Below, in pieces: positions 7,563 through 15,653 of a stretch of 64,000 bases of DNA (within the stretch, counting starts at the first letter, position 1; each line of letters begins with the position of its first letter). Under the pieces are notes generated by a model. It had not been told where the DNA came from and did no database searches. It saw only the letters and a program-made list of their open reading frames with translations. The position numbers and the translations under genes were made by a program. This DNA is from Ferrovibrio sp. MS7 (GTDB lineage Bacteria > Pseudomonadota > Alphaproteobacteria > Ferrovibrionales > Ferrovibrionaceae). The DNA is taken from positions 310,001-374,000 of the forward strand of contig NZ_JBBKBA010000002.1 in assembly GCF_038404985.1 (NCBI RefSeq), in the 5' to 3' direction.

Positions 7563-8927
7563 ATGAAAACCACAGGGACTTCTGTTGGCTTTGGCGCGCG
7601 CCTGGCGCTGACGCTGCTTGCCGGCACCGCGTTGATCGCCTCTTCCTCGGCTGCCCTGGCGCAGGCCAAGGACAACCGGATCGAGCTGCAGTGGTGGCAT
7701 GCCATGACCGGCGCGCTGAATGACCGCGTCAATGAAGTTGCCGACGGCTTCAACAAGGGCCAGGACAAGTACAAGATCGTCGCGGTCAACAAGGGCAGCT
7801 ACCCTGAGACCCTGACCGCTGCCATGGCCGCCTTCCGCGCCGGCAAGGGCCCGCATGTCGTGCAGGTGTTCGAAGTCGGCACCGGCACCATGATGGCCTC
7901 CCGCGCCGCCATCAAGCCGGTCTATGAGCTGATGGCCCAGAACGGCTACAAGTTCGACCCGGGCTCCTATATCTCGGCGGTGACGGGCTATTACAGCACC
8001 TCGGACGGCAAGATGCTGTCCTTCCCGTTCAATTCCTCCACCCCGGTGATGTATTACAACAAGGACGCCTTCGAGAAGGCCGGCCTGAACCCGAACCAGC
8101 CGCCGAAGACCTGGCAGGAAATGGACGGCGTGATCCGCAAGCTCAAGGCTTCCGGCTCCACCTGCCCGTTCCAGTCCAACTGGCAGACCTGGATTCAGCT
8201 CGAGAATTTCTCGGCCCTGCATAACGTGCCGTTCGCCTCGAAATCCAACGGCTTCGACGGCTTCGACACCGTGCTGCAGTTCAACAGCCCGCTGCATGTG
8301 CGCCACATCACCACGCTTTCCAACTGGATGAAGGAAGGCCTGATGACCTATGGCGGCCGCAAGAACGAGCCGAACGCCAAGTTCGTCTCGGGCGAGTGCG
8401 CCATCCACATGGAAAGCTCGGCTGGCTATGCCACCTTTGCCCGCGGCGCCAAGTTCAAGTGGGGCATTTCGATGCTGCCCTACTACAGCGACGTGGCCGG
8501 CGCGCCGCAGAACTCGATCATCGGCGGCGCCTCGCTGTGGGTGTTGGCCAAGCACAAGGCCGAAGAATACAAGGGCGTTGCCCAGTTCTTCGATTACCTG
8601 GCCGCTACCGAAAGCCAGGTTGCGTGGCACAAGGCGACCGGCTATCTGCCGATCACCCCGATGTCCTATGAGGCCACCAAGGCCCAGGGCTTCTACGCCG
8701 CCAACCCGGGCACCGACACTTCGGTGCAGCAGATGATGCTGAAGCCGCCGACTGCCAACTCGAAGGGCCTGCGCCTCGGTAACTTCGTCCAGATCCGCGA
8801 TGTGATGGACGAAGAACTCGAAGCGGTGTGGTCGGGCAAGAAGTCGCCGAAGGAAGCCCTTGATACCGCCGTCGAGCGCGGCAACCGCCTGCTGCGCCAG
8901 TTCGAGCGCGACAACAAGCGCTCTTAA
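7563..8927 (+). CDS. ugpB: sn-glycerol-3-phosphate ABC transporter substrate-binding protein UgpB
   Basis: A 454-residue periplasmic binding protein that delivers glycerol-3-phosphate or glycerophosphodiesters to the UgpAE channel. It has a long signal peptide (residues 1 to about 32, cleavage near ALAQA), then IELQWWHAMTGALNDRV, a hallmark of UgpB. Other recognisable segments are NSSTPVMYYNKDAFEKAGL and FYAANPGTDTSVQQM. ATG 7563 is preceded by GGAG at eight bases. It is first in ugpBAEC and sits behind PhoB half-sites, so phosphate starvation is the likely inducer. A hairpin terminator follows, which would keep the binding protein in excess over the membrane subunits. Confidence 0.95.
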   Translation: MKTTGTSVGFGARLALTLLAGTALIASSSAALAQAKDNRIELQWWHAMTGALNDRVNEVADGFNKGQDKYKIVAVNKGSYPETLTAAMAAFRAGKGPHVVQVFEVGTGTMMASRAAIKPVYELMAQNGYKFDPGSYISAVTGYYSTSDGKMLSFPFNSSTPVMYYNKDAFEKAGLNPNQPPKTWQEMDGVIRKLKASGSTCPFQSNWQTWIQLENFSALHNVPFASKSNGFDGFDTVLQFNSPLHVRHITTLSNWMKEGLMTYGGRKNEPNAKFVSGECAIHMESSAGYATFARGAKFKWGISMLPYYSDVAGAPQNSIIGGASLWVLAKHKAEEYKGVAQFFDYLAATESQVAWHKATGYLPITPMSYEATKAQGFYAANPGTDTSVQQMMLKPPTANSKGLRLGNFVQIRDVMDEELEAVWSGKKSPKEALDTAVERGNRLLRQFERDNKRS

Positions 8928-8944
8928 GCGCACCTGAGAGGATC

Positions 8945-8982
8945 GGCCCGCGTCTTGACTTTGTCAGGCGCGGGCCTTTTCT
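8945..8982 (+). terminator. Attenuating terminator between ugpB and ugpA
   Basis: Perfect stem ggcccgcg (8945-8952) with cgcgggcc (8969-8976), a 16-base loop, then ttttctt (8977-8983). It lies between the first and second genes of the operon, where partial termination would give more ugpB than ugpAEC mRNA. Confidence 0.75.
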
Positions 8983-9008
8983 TGGGGCGAATCTAGAGAA
9001 TCGCGAGC

Positions 9009-9890
9009 ATGGAAAAGCGCGTCGTCTTCAACCATAAGCTGCTGCCCTACCTGCTGCTGGCACCGCAGATCGCGATTACCATCGTGTTCTTCTTCTGGCC
9101 GGCAGGCCAGGCCGTGGTGCAGTCGGTGCTGCGCGAGGATGCTTTCGGCACCTCCAGCCAGTTCGTCGGGTTGGAGAATTTCGTCAACCTGCTGGAAGAC
9201 GAATACTACCTGAATTCCTTCAAGGTCACGGCGATATTCAGCCTGCTGGTGACCTCCATCGGCTTGAGCGTCTCGCTGCTGTTCGCCGTGATGGCCGACC
9301 GCATCATCCGCGGCGCCATGGCCTACAAGACCATCCTGATCTGGCCCTATGCCGTGGCGCCTGCCGCCGCCGGTGCGCTGTGGAGCTTCGTCTTCCTGCC
9401 CGGCCAGGGCATTGTCGCCTACCTGCTGAAGCAGATGGGTTATGACTGGAACTTCCTGATCAATTCCGGCCAGGCCATGTTCGTGGTGGTGATCGCCGCC
9501 ACCTGGAAGCAGATCAGCTACAATTTCCTGTTCTTCCTGGCCGGCCTGCAATCGATCCCGAAATCGCTGATCGAGGCGGCCGCCATCGATGGCGCCAGCC
9601 CGACCCGGCGCTTCTGGACCATCGTGTTCCCGCTGCTCTCGCCCACCCTGTTCTTCCTGGTGGTGGTGAACGTGGTCTATGCCTTCTTCGAAACCTTCGG
9701 CGTGGTGCATGCCACCACCCGTGGCGGCCCGGCCAAGGCGACCGAAATCCTGGTCTACAAGGTGTGGTACGACGGCTTCGAGGCGCAGGATCTCGGCGGC
9801 TCCTCTGCGCAGTCCGTGGTGCTGATGCTGATCGTGATTGGCCTCACGGTGCTGCAATTCCGCTACATCGAGCGCAAGGTGCACTACTGA
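9009..9890 (+). CDS. ugpA: sn-glycerol-3-phosphate ABC transporter permease UgpA
   Basis: A 293-residue inner-membrane permease with about six helices. The MalF-type EAA loop that contacts the ATPase is visible as [22 protein letters not shown] at about residues 193-214, and [17 protein letters not shown] is typical of UgpA. It pairs with UgpE to form the translocation path. Its stop shares one base with the ugpE start (TGATG), implying coupled translation. It follows the attenuating terminator, which lowers its expression relative to ugpB. Confidence 0.94.
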   Translation: MEKRVVFNHKLLPYLLLAPQIAITIVFFFWPAGQAVVQSVLREDAFGTSSQFVGLENFVNLLEDEYYLNSFKVTAIFSLLVTSIGLSVSLLFAVMADRIIRGAMAYKTILIWPYAVAPAAAGALWSFVFLPGQGIVAYLLKQMGYDWNFLINSGQAMFVVVIAATWKQISYNFLFFLAGLQSIPKSLIEAAAIDGASPTRRFWTIVFPLLSPTLFFLVVVNVVYAFFETFGVVHATTRGGPAKATEILVYKVWYDGFEAQDLGGSSAQSVVLMLIVIGLTVLQFRYIERKVHY

Positions 9891-10747
9891 TGATCGAGCG
9901 CCGCCCTGTTGCCGATTTCATCAGCCATGCCACGTTGACCGTGGCCGGACTGATTGTCGCCTTCCCGATCTATCTGGCGATCATCGCCGCCTCGCATACC
10001 ATCCCGGATCTGGCGCAATCGCCGATGCCGATGCTGCCCGGCGCCGAGTTCTTCAAGAACACCGCGCAGGCGCTGTTCGAAGGGCCACAATTGGTCGGCG
10101 TTTCCGGTGGCACGCCGGCACTGGTGCTGATGGCCAACAGCCTGTTGATGGCGGTGAGCATTGCGGTAGGCAAGATCATCATCTCGCTGCTTTCCGCCTT
10201 CGCCATCGTCTATTTCCGTTTTCCGCTGAAGAACTTCTTCTTCTGGATGATCTTCATCACCCTGATGCTGCCGGTCGAAGTGCGCATCATCCCGACCTAC
10301 AAGATCGTCGCCGATCTTGGCCTGCTCGATACCTATACCGGCCTGGTGCTGCCGCTGATCGCCTCTGCCACCGCCACCTTCCTGTTCCGCCAGTTCTTCA
10401 TGACCGTGCCGGACGAACTGGTGGAAGCGGCACGCATCGATGGCGCCGGCCCGATGCGGTTTTTCTGGGATGTGCTGGTGCCGCTGGCCCGCACCAGCAT
10501 CGCGGCGATGTTCGTGATCCAGTTCATCTACGGTTGGAATCAGTATCTGTGGCCGCTGCTGATCGCCTCGGATGCCAATTACCAGACCATCGTGCTGGCC
10601 ATCGGCCGCCTGGTGCGTGCGCCTGACGCCTTCCTGGAATGGCCGGTGATCATGGGCATGGTCGTGCTGGCACTGCTGCCGCCGGTGGCGGTGGTGGTAC
10701 TGATGCAGCGCTGGTTCGTCAAGGGACTTGTGGAAACGGAGAAGTAA
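9890..10747 (+). CDS. ugpE: sn-glycerol-3-phosphate ABC transporter permease UgpE
   Basis: A 285-residue MalG-type permease starting [10 protein letters not shown] at the ATG that overlaps the ugpA stop by one base. The EAA loop is VEAARIDGAGPMRFFWDVLVPL at about residues 179-200. FIYGWNQYLWPLLIA is strongly characteristic of UgpE and its relatives. Six hydrophobic helices are apparent. Together with UgpA it forms the pore for glycerol-3-phosphate. The next gene, ugpC, starts six bases after its stop. Confidence 0.94.
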   Translation: MIERRPVADFISHATLTVAGLIVAFPIYLAIIAASHTIPDLAQSPMPMLPGAEFFKNTAQALFEGPQLVGVSGGTPALVLMANSLLMAVSIAVGKIIISLLSAFAIVYFRFPLKNFFFWMIFITLMLPVEVRIIPTYKIVADLGLLDTYTGLVLPLIASATATFLFRQFFMTVPDELVEAARIDGAGPMRFFWDVLVPLARTSIAAMFVIQFIYGWNQYLWPLLIASDANYQTIVLAIGRLVRAPDAFLEWPVIMGMVVLALLPPVAVVVLMQRWFVKGLVETEK

Positions 10748-10753
10748 GCCGCC

Positions 10754-11836
10754 ATGGCAAAGGTGACGCTCAACAGCGTTAAGAAGAACTACGGCTCGCT
10801 CCGGGTCATCCATGGCGTCGACATGGAGATCAAGGACGGCGAATTCATTGTCATCGTCGGTCCGTCAGGCTGCGGCAAGTCTACCCTGCTGCGCATGATC
10901 GCCGGCCTGGAAGCCATCACCGACGGCACGATCAGCATCGGCGAGCGCGTGGTCAACGAAATCGAACCGGCCGATCGCGACATCGCCATGGTGTTCCAGA
11001 ATTACGCGCTCTATCCGCATATGAGCGTGCATGAGAACATGTCCTACGGCCTGCGCATCCGCGGCATGGGCAAGGACGAGATCGCCAAGCGCGTTGCCCG
11101 CGCCGCTGAAATCCTGCAATTGCAGCCCTACCTGCAGCGCCGTCCGCGCGAACTTTCCGGTGGCCAGCGCCAGCGCGTCGCCATGGGCCGCGCCATCGTG
11201 CGCGAGCCGAGCGTGTTCCTGTTCGACGAGCCGCTTTCCAACCTGGATGCCAAGCTGCGCGTACAGATGCGGCTTGAAATCAAGCGCCTGCACCAGCAAC
11301 TCGGCGTCACCTCGGTCTATGTCACCCATGACCAGGTGGAGGCGATGACACTGGCCGACCGTTTGATCGTGATGAACCAGGGCCGCGCCGAGCAGATCGG
11401 CACGCCGGCCGAGGTCTACACCACGCCGGCCACCACCTATGTTGGCGGCTTCATCGGCAGCCCGCCGATGAATTTCCTGAGCTGCCAGGTGGCGGGTGGC
11501 GTGGCGCAATTGCAGGATGGCAGCCGGCTGTCGCTGCCGCCGGCCTATGCCGGTGCTGCCGGCGCCTACACGCTGGGCCTGCGCCCGGAGCATATGCTGC
11601 TTGTCCGCCCCGGTGACACCGGCGCACCCGCGGCTGGCCGCCTCAGCCTGAAGGTGGATGTGGCGGAAGAACTCGGCGCCGATACGCTGCTGCATTGCAA
11701 GATCGGCGGCGAGGATGTGGTGGCGCGCGTGCCGAGCAATGCCGGCTTCCACGACAACAGCCAGCCGACGCTCAGTGTCGACAGCACGCAACTGCATCTG
11801 TTCGACAAGGAAAGCGGCAAGCGCCTCAGCACTTGA
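10754..11836 (+). CDS. ugpC: sn-glycerol-3-phosphate ABC transporter ATP-binding protein UgpC
   Basis: A 360-residue ATPase of the MalK/UgpC class. Walker A is GPSGCGKST, the signature is LSGGQRQR, Walker B is VFLFDEP and the H-loop is YVTHDQ. A C-terminal TOBE/OB regulatory region starts at about residue 240 ([21 protein letters not shown]). It couples ATP hydrolysis to transport through UgpAE, and in other bacteria the C-terminal domain also mediates transport inhibition. It is the last gene of ugpBAEC. I found no convincing terminator in the short gap to the convergent lipoprotein gene, which contains a direct repeat of aaaccgggc. Confidence 0.94.
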   Translation: MAKVTLNSVKKNYGSLRVIHGVDMEIKDGEFIVIVGPSGCGKSTLLRMIAGLEAITDGTISIGERVVNEIEPADRDIAMVFQNYALYPHMSVHENMSYGLRIRGMGKDEIAKRVARAAEILQLQPYLQRRPRELSGGQRQRVAMGRAIVREPSVFLFDEPLSNLDAKLRVQMRLEIKRLHQQLGVTSVYVTHDQVEAMTLADRLIVMNQGRAEQIGTPAEVYTTPATTYVGGFIGSPPMNFLSCQVAGGVAQLQDGSRLSLPPAYAGAAGAYTLGLRPEHMLLVRPGDTGAPAAGRLSLKVDVAEELGADTLLHCKIGGEDVVARVPSNAGFHDNSQPTLSVDSTQLHLFDKESGKRLST

Positions 11837-11862
11837 AACCGGGCGCTTAAAACCGGGCTATA

Positions 11863-12255
11863 CTAGAAAACCAAGCCGGTGCTGAAGCTGCTGGTATCGG
11901 TGGATTGCGCCGGCCGGGCTTCCGCTGCCGTGCGGCTGATCGCGGTGCAGGTGTAGGTGACACGCACCGGTGCGGCCAGCGAGCAGTGATCCAGGTCACT
12001 GCGGTTCTCCAGCGGCTTCGGATTGGCACAATGCTGTACCACCAGATTCCGCACCGCTTCCGCCTTGTGCAGGGTCGAATTGTAGCAGACCGAGAACAAC
12101 GGCAGGGCCGTAGCCGGATCCAGTGTCTGGTCTTGTACCGTTATAAAATATGGATCGCTCAGCGCCCCGGTAACGCCGCCGCAGCCGGAAAGCAGGCCGC
12201 AGCCAAGCAACAGGATGGCAAGACGGCGGCGAGGACGGGCGGTATCGGTCAGCAT
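11863..12255 (-). CDS. Putative lipoprotein of unknown function
   Basis: A 130-residue protein with a clear lipobox: MLTDTARPRRRLAILLLGCG followed by LLSGC, so it should be lipidated at the Cys of LSGC and anchored in the envelope. The mature part contains five further cysteines and no motif I recognise. A longer reading from 12366 is possible but lacks a signal peptide at its start, so ATG 12255 is preferred. It is divergent from the DegT aminotransferase gene and convergent with ugpC. Its function is unknown. Confidence 0.65.
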   Translation of the reverse strand: MLTDTARPRRRLAILLLGCGLLSGCGGVTGALSDPYFITVQDQTLDPATALPLFSVCYNSTLHKAEAVRNLVVQHCANPKPLENRSDLDHCSLAAPVRVTYTCTAISRTAAEARPAQSTDTSSFSTGLVF

Positions 12256-12383
12256 GGCGGCCACTTTGCCGCTCCGCGCCATGACTGGCAAGCCCTGGCG
12301 CAGGCTGGCTGACCCTGGTGAGGGGCCATGATTTCGGCATAATCCCGTGCTGCCATAGCGGCGCATTACAAGAGGCCCGAATC

Positions 12384-13505
12384 ATGATTCCGCAGACCGA
12401 CCCCAAGGCCGCCTACCTGGCGCAACAGGCCGAGATCGACGCCGCTATCCGTCGCGTGCTCGAAGGCGGGCGCTATATCCTCGGTGAGGAAGTGAGTGCC
12501 TTCGAGGCCGAGTTCGCCGCCTATGCCGGCGCCAAGCAGGGCGTGGCGGTGGCCAGCGGCACCGATGCACTGATCCTCGCCTTCCGCGCCCTCGGCCTTG
12601 GTCCAGGCGATGCCGTATTCACCGTGTCGCATACCGCTGTCGCCACTGTCTCGGCCATCGAACTGGTCGGCGCCACGCCGGTGCTGCTGGATGTGGATGC
12701 CTATTACGGCATCGATACGGCGCAACTGGAAAAGACCCTGGCCGCCTGGCCCGCAGGCGCCGCCAAGCCCAAGGCGATCGTGCCGGTGCATCTCTATGGC
12801 CAGGCTGCCGACATGCCGGCCATCGCGGCCATCGCCGGCAAATACGGCCTTGCCATCATCGAGGATGGCAGCCAGGCCCATGGCGCGCGTCTCGGCGGCA
12901 TCGGTATCGGCCATTGGGGTCAGCTCACCGCCTACTCGCTCTACCCGACCAAAAATCTCGGCGCCATCGGCGATGGCGGTATCATCACCACCGAGGATGC
13001 CGCAGTGGCTACCCGGCTGAAGGAATTGCGCGAATATGGCTGGCGTGACCGCTATGTCAGCGCCATCACCGGCATGAACAGCCGTCTTGATCCACTGCAG
13101 GCGGCGATCCTGCGGGTGAAGCTGACACGCCTCAAGGCCGATACGGCGCGGCGCCAGGCGATTGCCGCCCGCTACGATGCCGGCCTGAAGAACCTGGATG
13201 GCGTCAGCCTGCCGGCGACCCGTGCCGGCGCCGAACCGGTCTACCATCAATATGTCATCGATGTCGGCGCAGCACGCCGCGATGCCATGCGCGAGGCATT
13301 GACCAAGGCCGGTGTCGGCACGCTGATCCATTATCCGGTGCCGATCCACTTGCAGCCGGCCTATCAGGGTCGCGTGCCGCTGGGCGTCGGCGGCCTGGCG
13401 CGCACCGAGGCCGCGGCCAAGAGCATCATCAGCCTGCCGATGTTCCCGCAGCTCAGCGATATTCAGGCGGACGCCGTGGTGGCGGCTGTCAGGCAATCAG
13501 CCTGA
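12384..13505 (+). CDS. DegT/DnrJ/EryC1-family sugar aminotransferase
   Basis: A 373-residue PLP enzyme that transaminates a nucleotide-linked keto sugar to an amino sugar. The family opening IPQTDPKAAYLAQQAEID, the cofactor site VASGTDAL, EDGSQAHGA and the Schiff-base lysine Lys190 in LYPTKNLGAIGDGG are all visible, as is HYPVPIHLQPAY near the C-terminus. ATG 12384 starts the conserved region; an upstream in-frame extension has no homology signal. The convergent SMR, GT2 and methyltransferase genes and the GT-C gene beyond suggest that its product is attached to an envelope lipid or glycan. The exact sugar is unknown. Confidence 0.88.
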   Translation: MIPQTDPKAAYLAQQAEIDAAIRRVLEGGRYILGEEVSAFEAEFAAYAGAKQGVAVASGTDALILAFRALGLGPGDAVFTVSHTAVATVSAIELVGATPVLLDVDAYYGIDTAQLEKTLAAWPAGAAKPKAIVPVHLYGQAADMPAIAAIAGKYGLAIIEDGSQAHGARLGGIGIGHWGQLTAYSLYPTKNLGAIGDGGIITTEDAAVATRLKELREYGWRDRYVSAITGMNSRLDPLQAAILRVKLTRLKADTARRQAIAARYDAGLKNLDGVSLPATRAGAEPVYHQYVIDVGAARRDAMREALTKAGVGTLIHYPVPIHLQPAYQGRVPLGVGGLARTEAAAKSIISLPMFPQLSDIQADAVVAAVRQSA

Positions 13506-13521
13506 CGGCTGATTGCAACGG

Positions 13522-13863
13522 TTAAGCGGTGCGCGTGACGAGGATGACGCCGGCGCAGATCAGCGCGATGCCGGCCAGCTTGGGCAGGCCGAGCGGCTCG
13601 CCATAGAGCCAGTAGGCCGCCAGCGCCACCACCACATAGGACAGCGACACCATCGGGAAAGCGACCGAGACCGGCAGCTTGCGCAAGGCATACATGTAGC
13701 AAAGCGCGGCGAGGAAATAGAGCCCGAGGCCGAGGATCGATTGCGGCGCCAGGAATTGCGCCAAGAGCCCTTCCTGGCCCGCATCGGCGCCGGATTTCAG
13801 CAGCATCTGTCCAGCGACACCGATCAGCACGCCAAGCGCCAGCACAATATAGAACTGCATCAT
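13522..13863 (-). CDS. Small four-helix transporter (SMR/EamA-like, ArnE/F-type flippase subunit)
   Basis: A 113-residue protein with four hydrophobic helices, the size and pattern of the small multidrug resistance/EamA half-transporters. The segments GVAGQMLLKSGAD (helix 1) and LPVSVAFPMVSLSYV (helix 3) resemble ArnE/ArnF-type subunits that flip undecaprenyl-linked sugars. Its start overlaps the stop of the ArnC-like glycosyltransferase gene by four bases, which supports a role in moving that enzyme's lipid-linked product across the membrane. A drug exporter role cannot be excluded. A second in-frame ATG at 13860 is possible. Confidence 0.75.
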   Translation of the reverse strand: MMQFYIVLALGVLIGVAGQMLLKSGADAGQEGLLAQFLAPQSILGLGLYFLAALCYMYALRKLPVSVAFPMVSLSYVVVALAAYWLYGEPLGLPKLAGIALICAGVILVTRTA

Positions 13864-14831
13864 GGCGCGGCCCCCGCCTCAGCTTTCTCATTGCGCTGCA
13901 CGTCGCGCACCACGAATTGCGGCCGCTTGTTCACCGCCAGGAACATGCGGCCAAGATACTCGCCGACCAGACCGAGCATGATGAGCTGCACGCCGGCCAG
14001 GAGCAGCACCGCAGCCATCAGCGAGGCCCAGCCTTGCGGCCGGTCGGCGGAGATCAGTGCCTCCACCAGCACCACGACGAAGCCGAGTACACCAAGGCCC
14101 GCCATCGCCACGCCGACCATGGTGCCGACACGCAGCGGAATCACCGAGAAATTCAGGAACATCGACAGGAACAGGCGGAACAGGCGGGCGAGCGTGTAGT
14201 TGCTGCGGCCCTCGGCGCGCGGCAGATGCGCTACCTGCAGGCGGCCTATATTCTGCGTGATCTGCATGATCAGGCCGTCGATATAAGGGAACGGCCCATC
14301 GTGATCCACCACTGTGCGGGCAAGGAAGGCGCTCATGCAGCGAAAGCTGGAAAGGTAGAGACCCTTGGGCTTGTCGAGCAGATGGTCGGCACACCAGTTG
14401 GTGAAGCGGCTGCCGAGATTGCGCCAGGATTCATGCTGCTTCTCGGCATAATAGGTGTAGACGACATCGAAGCCGCCATCCCGGGTATGGCGCCACAGCC
14501 GCAGCACCTCTTCTGGCGGGTTTTGAAGATCATCGTCCATGGTGATGATATGCGCGCCGCGGGCATGCTTCAGGCCGGCCATCACCGCGTTATGCTCGCC
14601 GTAATTCCGCGACAGGTTGACCACGCTCAGCGCCACGCTGTTGGCGGCACAGAGTTCGCGGCAGACGGCGAGCGAATTATCCGGGCTGCAATCATTTACC
14701 AGCACGATCTCCAGGCCACCCTCGACCTCGAGCCGGGCGAGCGCATCGACCAGGGTCGGTACGCTGTTGGCACCATTATAGACCGGCACCACGATGGACA
14801 GGGCAAAGAGCGGCGCAGGACTGGTGTTCAT
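13860..14831 (-). CDS. Polyprenyl-phosphate glycosyltransferase, GT2 family (ArnC/GtrB-like)
   Basis: A 323-residue enzyme predicted to transfer a sugar from a nucleotide donor to a polyprenyl phosphate on the cytosolic face. The GT-A domain carries SIVVPVYNGANSVPTLVDAL, VNDCSPDNS and the metal-binding ITMDDDLQNPP. Two membrane helices follow at about residues 225-255 and 262-290, with the family tail LVGEYLGRMFLAVNKRPQF. ATG 14831 is chosen because the upstream frame belongs to the methyltransferase. It overlaps the methyltransferase by four bases (ATGA) and the SMR gene by four, so the three form one tight operon. Confidence 0.9.
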   Translation of the reverse strand: MNTSPAPLFALSIVVPVYNGANSVPTLVDALARLEVEGGLEIVLVNDCSPDNSLAVCRELCAANSVALSVVNLSRNYGEHNAVMAGLKHARGAHIITMDDDLQNPPEEVLRLWRHTRDGGFDVVYTYYAEKQHESWRNLGSRFTNWCADHLLDKPKGLYLSSFRCMSAFLARTVVDHDGPFPYIDGLIMQITQNIGRLQVAHLPRAEGRSNYTLARLFRLFLSMFLNFSVIPLRVGTMVGVAMAGLGVLGFVVVLVEALISADRPQGWASLMAAVLLLAGVQLIMLGLVGEYLGRMFLAVNKRPQFVVRDVQRNEKAEAGAAP

Positions 14832-15562
14832 GGTTTTCTCGCTTGCACCCAGACGGAGCCGCCAAAGGGCAGGCCAAGACCCAGCCGGGCCAGGGCGCGC
14901 TCCAGGGCGGTGACGGCAAAGAATAACCGGTCGAGCAGCGGCGGAAACGGTTTCACGTCGCTTTCCTGCTGCGTCTGGCCGGCGGTCAGCCGATGCAGCA
15001 GCATTAGAGGAAACAGCAGGCTGTTCCAATAGCCCACGGCCTCAACCCGGAACCCGGCCCGCTCCAGCGCTGCCCGGGCAGAGCCGGCGGTGTAGCGGCG
15101 GGCATTATGCACATGGCGGTCATGGGCCGAGGCCATCCAGGCATAGGCCGGCAGGCTCAGCAGCAGCCGGCCGCCCGGCACCAGGCAACGGCGAAACTCG
15201 GCCAGGGCCACTGCCTCGTCCACGGCGGCATGGCTGAGCACGTCATTGGAAACGATGACATCGAAGCTGCCCTCGGCATAGGCCAGGCCGTTCACCGAGC
15301 CAACCGCCACCGGCAGGCCGGTCTTGTCCCGGGCGACGGCGGCGGCTTCCGCGTCATACTCTACCCCCTGGGGCAGAACCGGCAGCCCTGACAGCTTCAG
15401 ATAGCGGAGAAAGCCACCGGTACCACAGCCGGCATCCAGCAGCCGGGAACCGGCAACCAGTCCAAGCCGCTGGATGCGCTGCAACACGCCGGCATGCAGC
15501 GCCCGGTACCACCACATGCTCTCTTCCAGCGCCGCCATGCGGCGGTATTCCTCGCGCTGCAT
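14828..15562 (-). CDS. SAM-dependent class I methyltransferase
   Basis: A 244-residue methyltransferase with the SAM-binding loop LLDAGCGTGGFLRYL at about residues 39-53, the acidic motif II around VEYDAEAAAVA and the post-motif FDVIVSNDVLSHA. The C-terminal part (NARRYTAGSARAALERAGF) is typical of methyltransferases near glycan genes. The likely target is a sugar or lipid intermediate of the linked pathway, which is inference. ATG 15562 (MQREEYRRM) is preferred because the upstream frame lies in a short divergent promoter region shared with the GT-C gene. Confidence 0.82.
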   Translation of the reverse strand: MQREEYRRMAALEESMWWYRALHAGVLQRIQRLGLVAGSRLLDAGCGTGGFLRYLKLSGLPVLPQGVEYDAEAAAVARDKTGLPVAVGSVNGLAYAEGSFDVIVSNDVLSHAAVDEAVALAEFRRCLVPGGRLLLSLPAYAWMASAHDRHVHNARRYTAGSARAALERAGFRVEAVGYWNSLLFPLMLLHRLTAGQTQQESDVKPFPPLLDRLFFAVTALERALARLGLGLPFGGSVWVQARKP

Positions 15563-15626
15563 CCCTAGATACCCGTTGATTCCGAATGAAGTGAATGATT
15601 TACCAAGTCCCGGTAGATTTGTCCCG

Positions 15627-15642
15627 GCCCCCTGGAGGGGGC
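15627..15642 (+). promoter_or_regulatory. Ribosome-binding site inside a hairpin
   Basis: gccccct and agggggc form an inverted repeat around gg. The purine-rich right half (ggaggggg at 15634-15641) is the only Shine-Dalgarno candidate for the ATG at 15654. Pairing of the two halves would mask it, which could dampen translation of the GT-C gene. The effective loop would be about five bases. Confidence 0.4.
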
Positions 15643-15653
15643 GTAACGATAGC

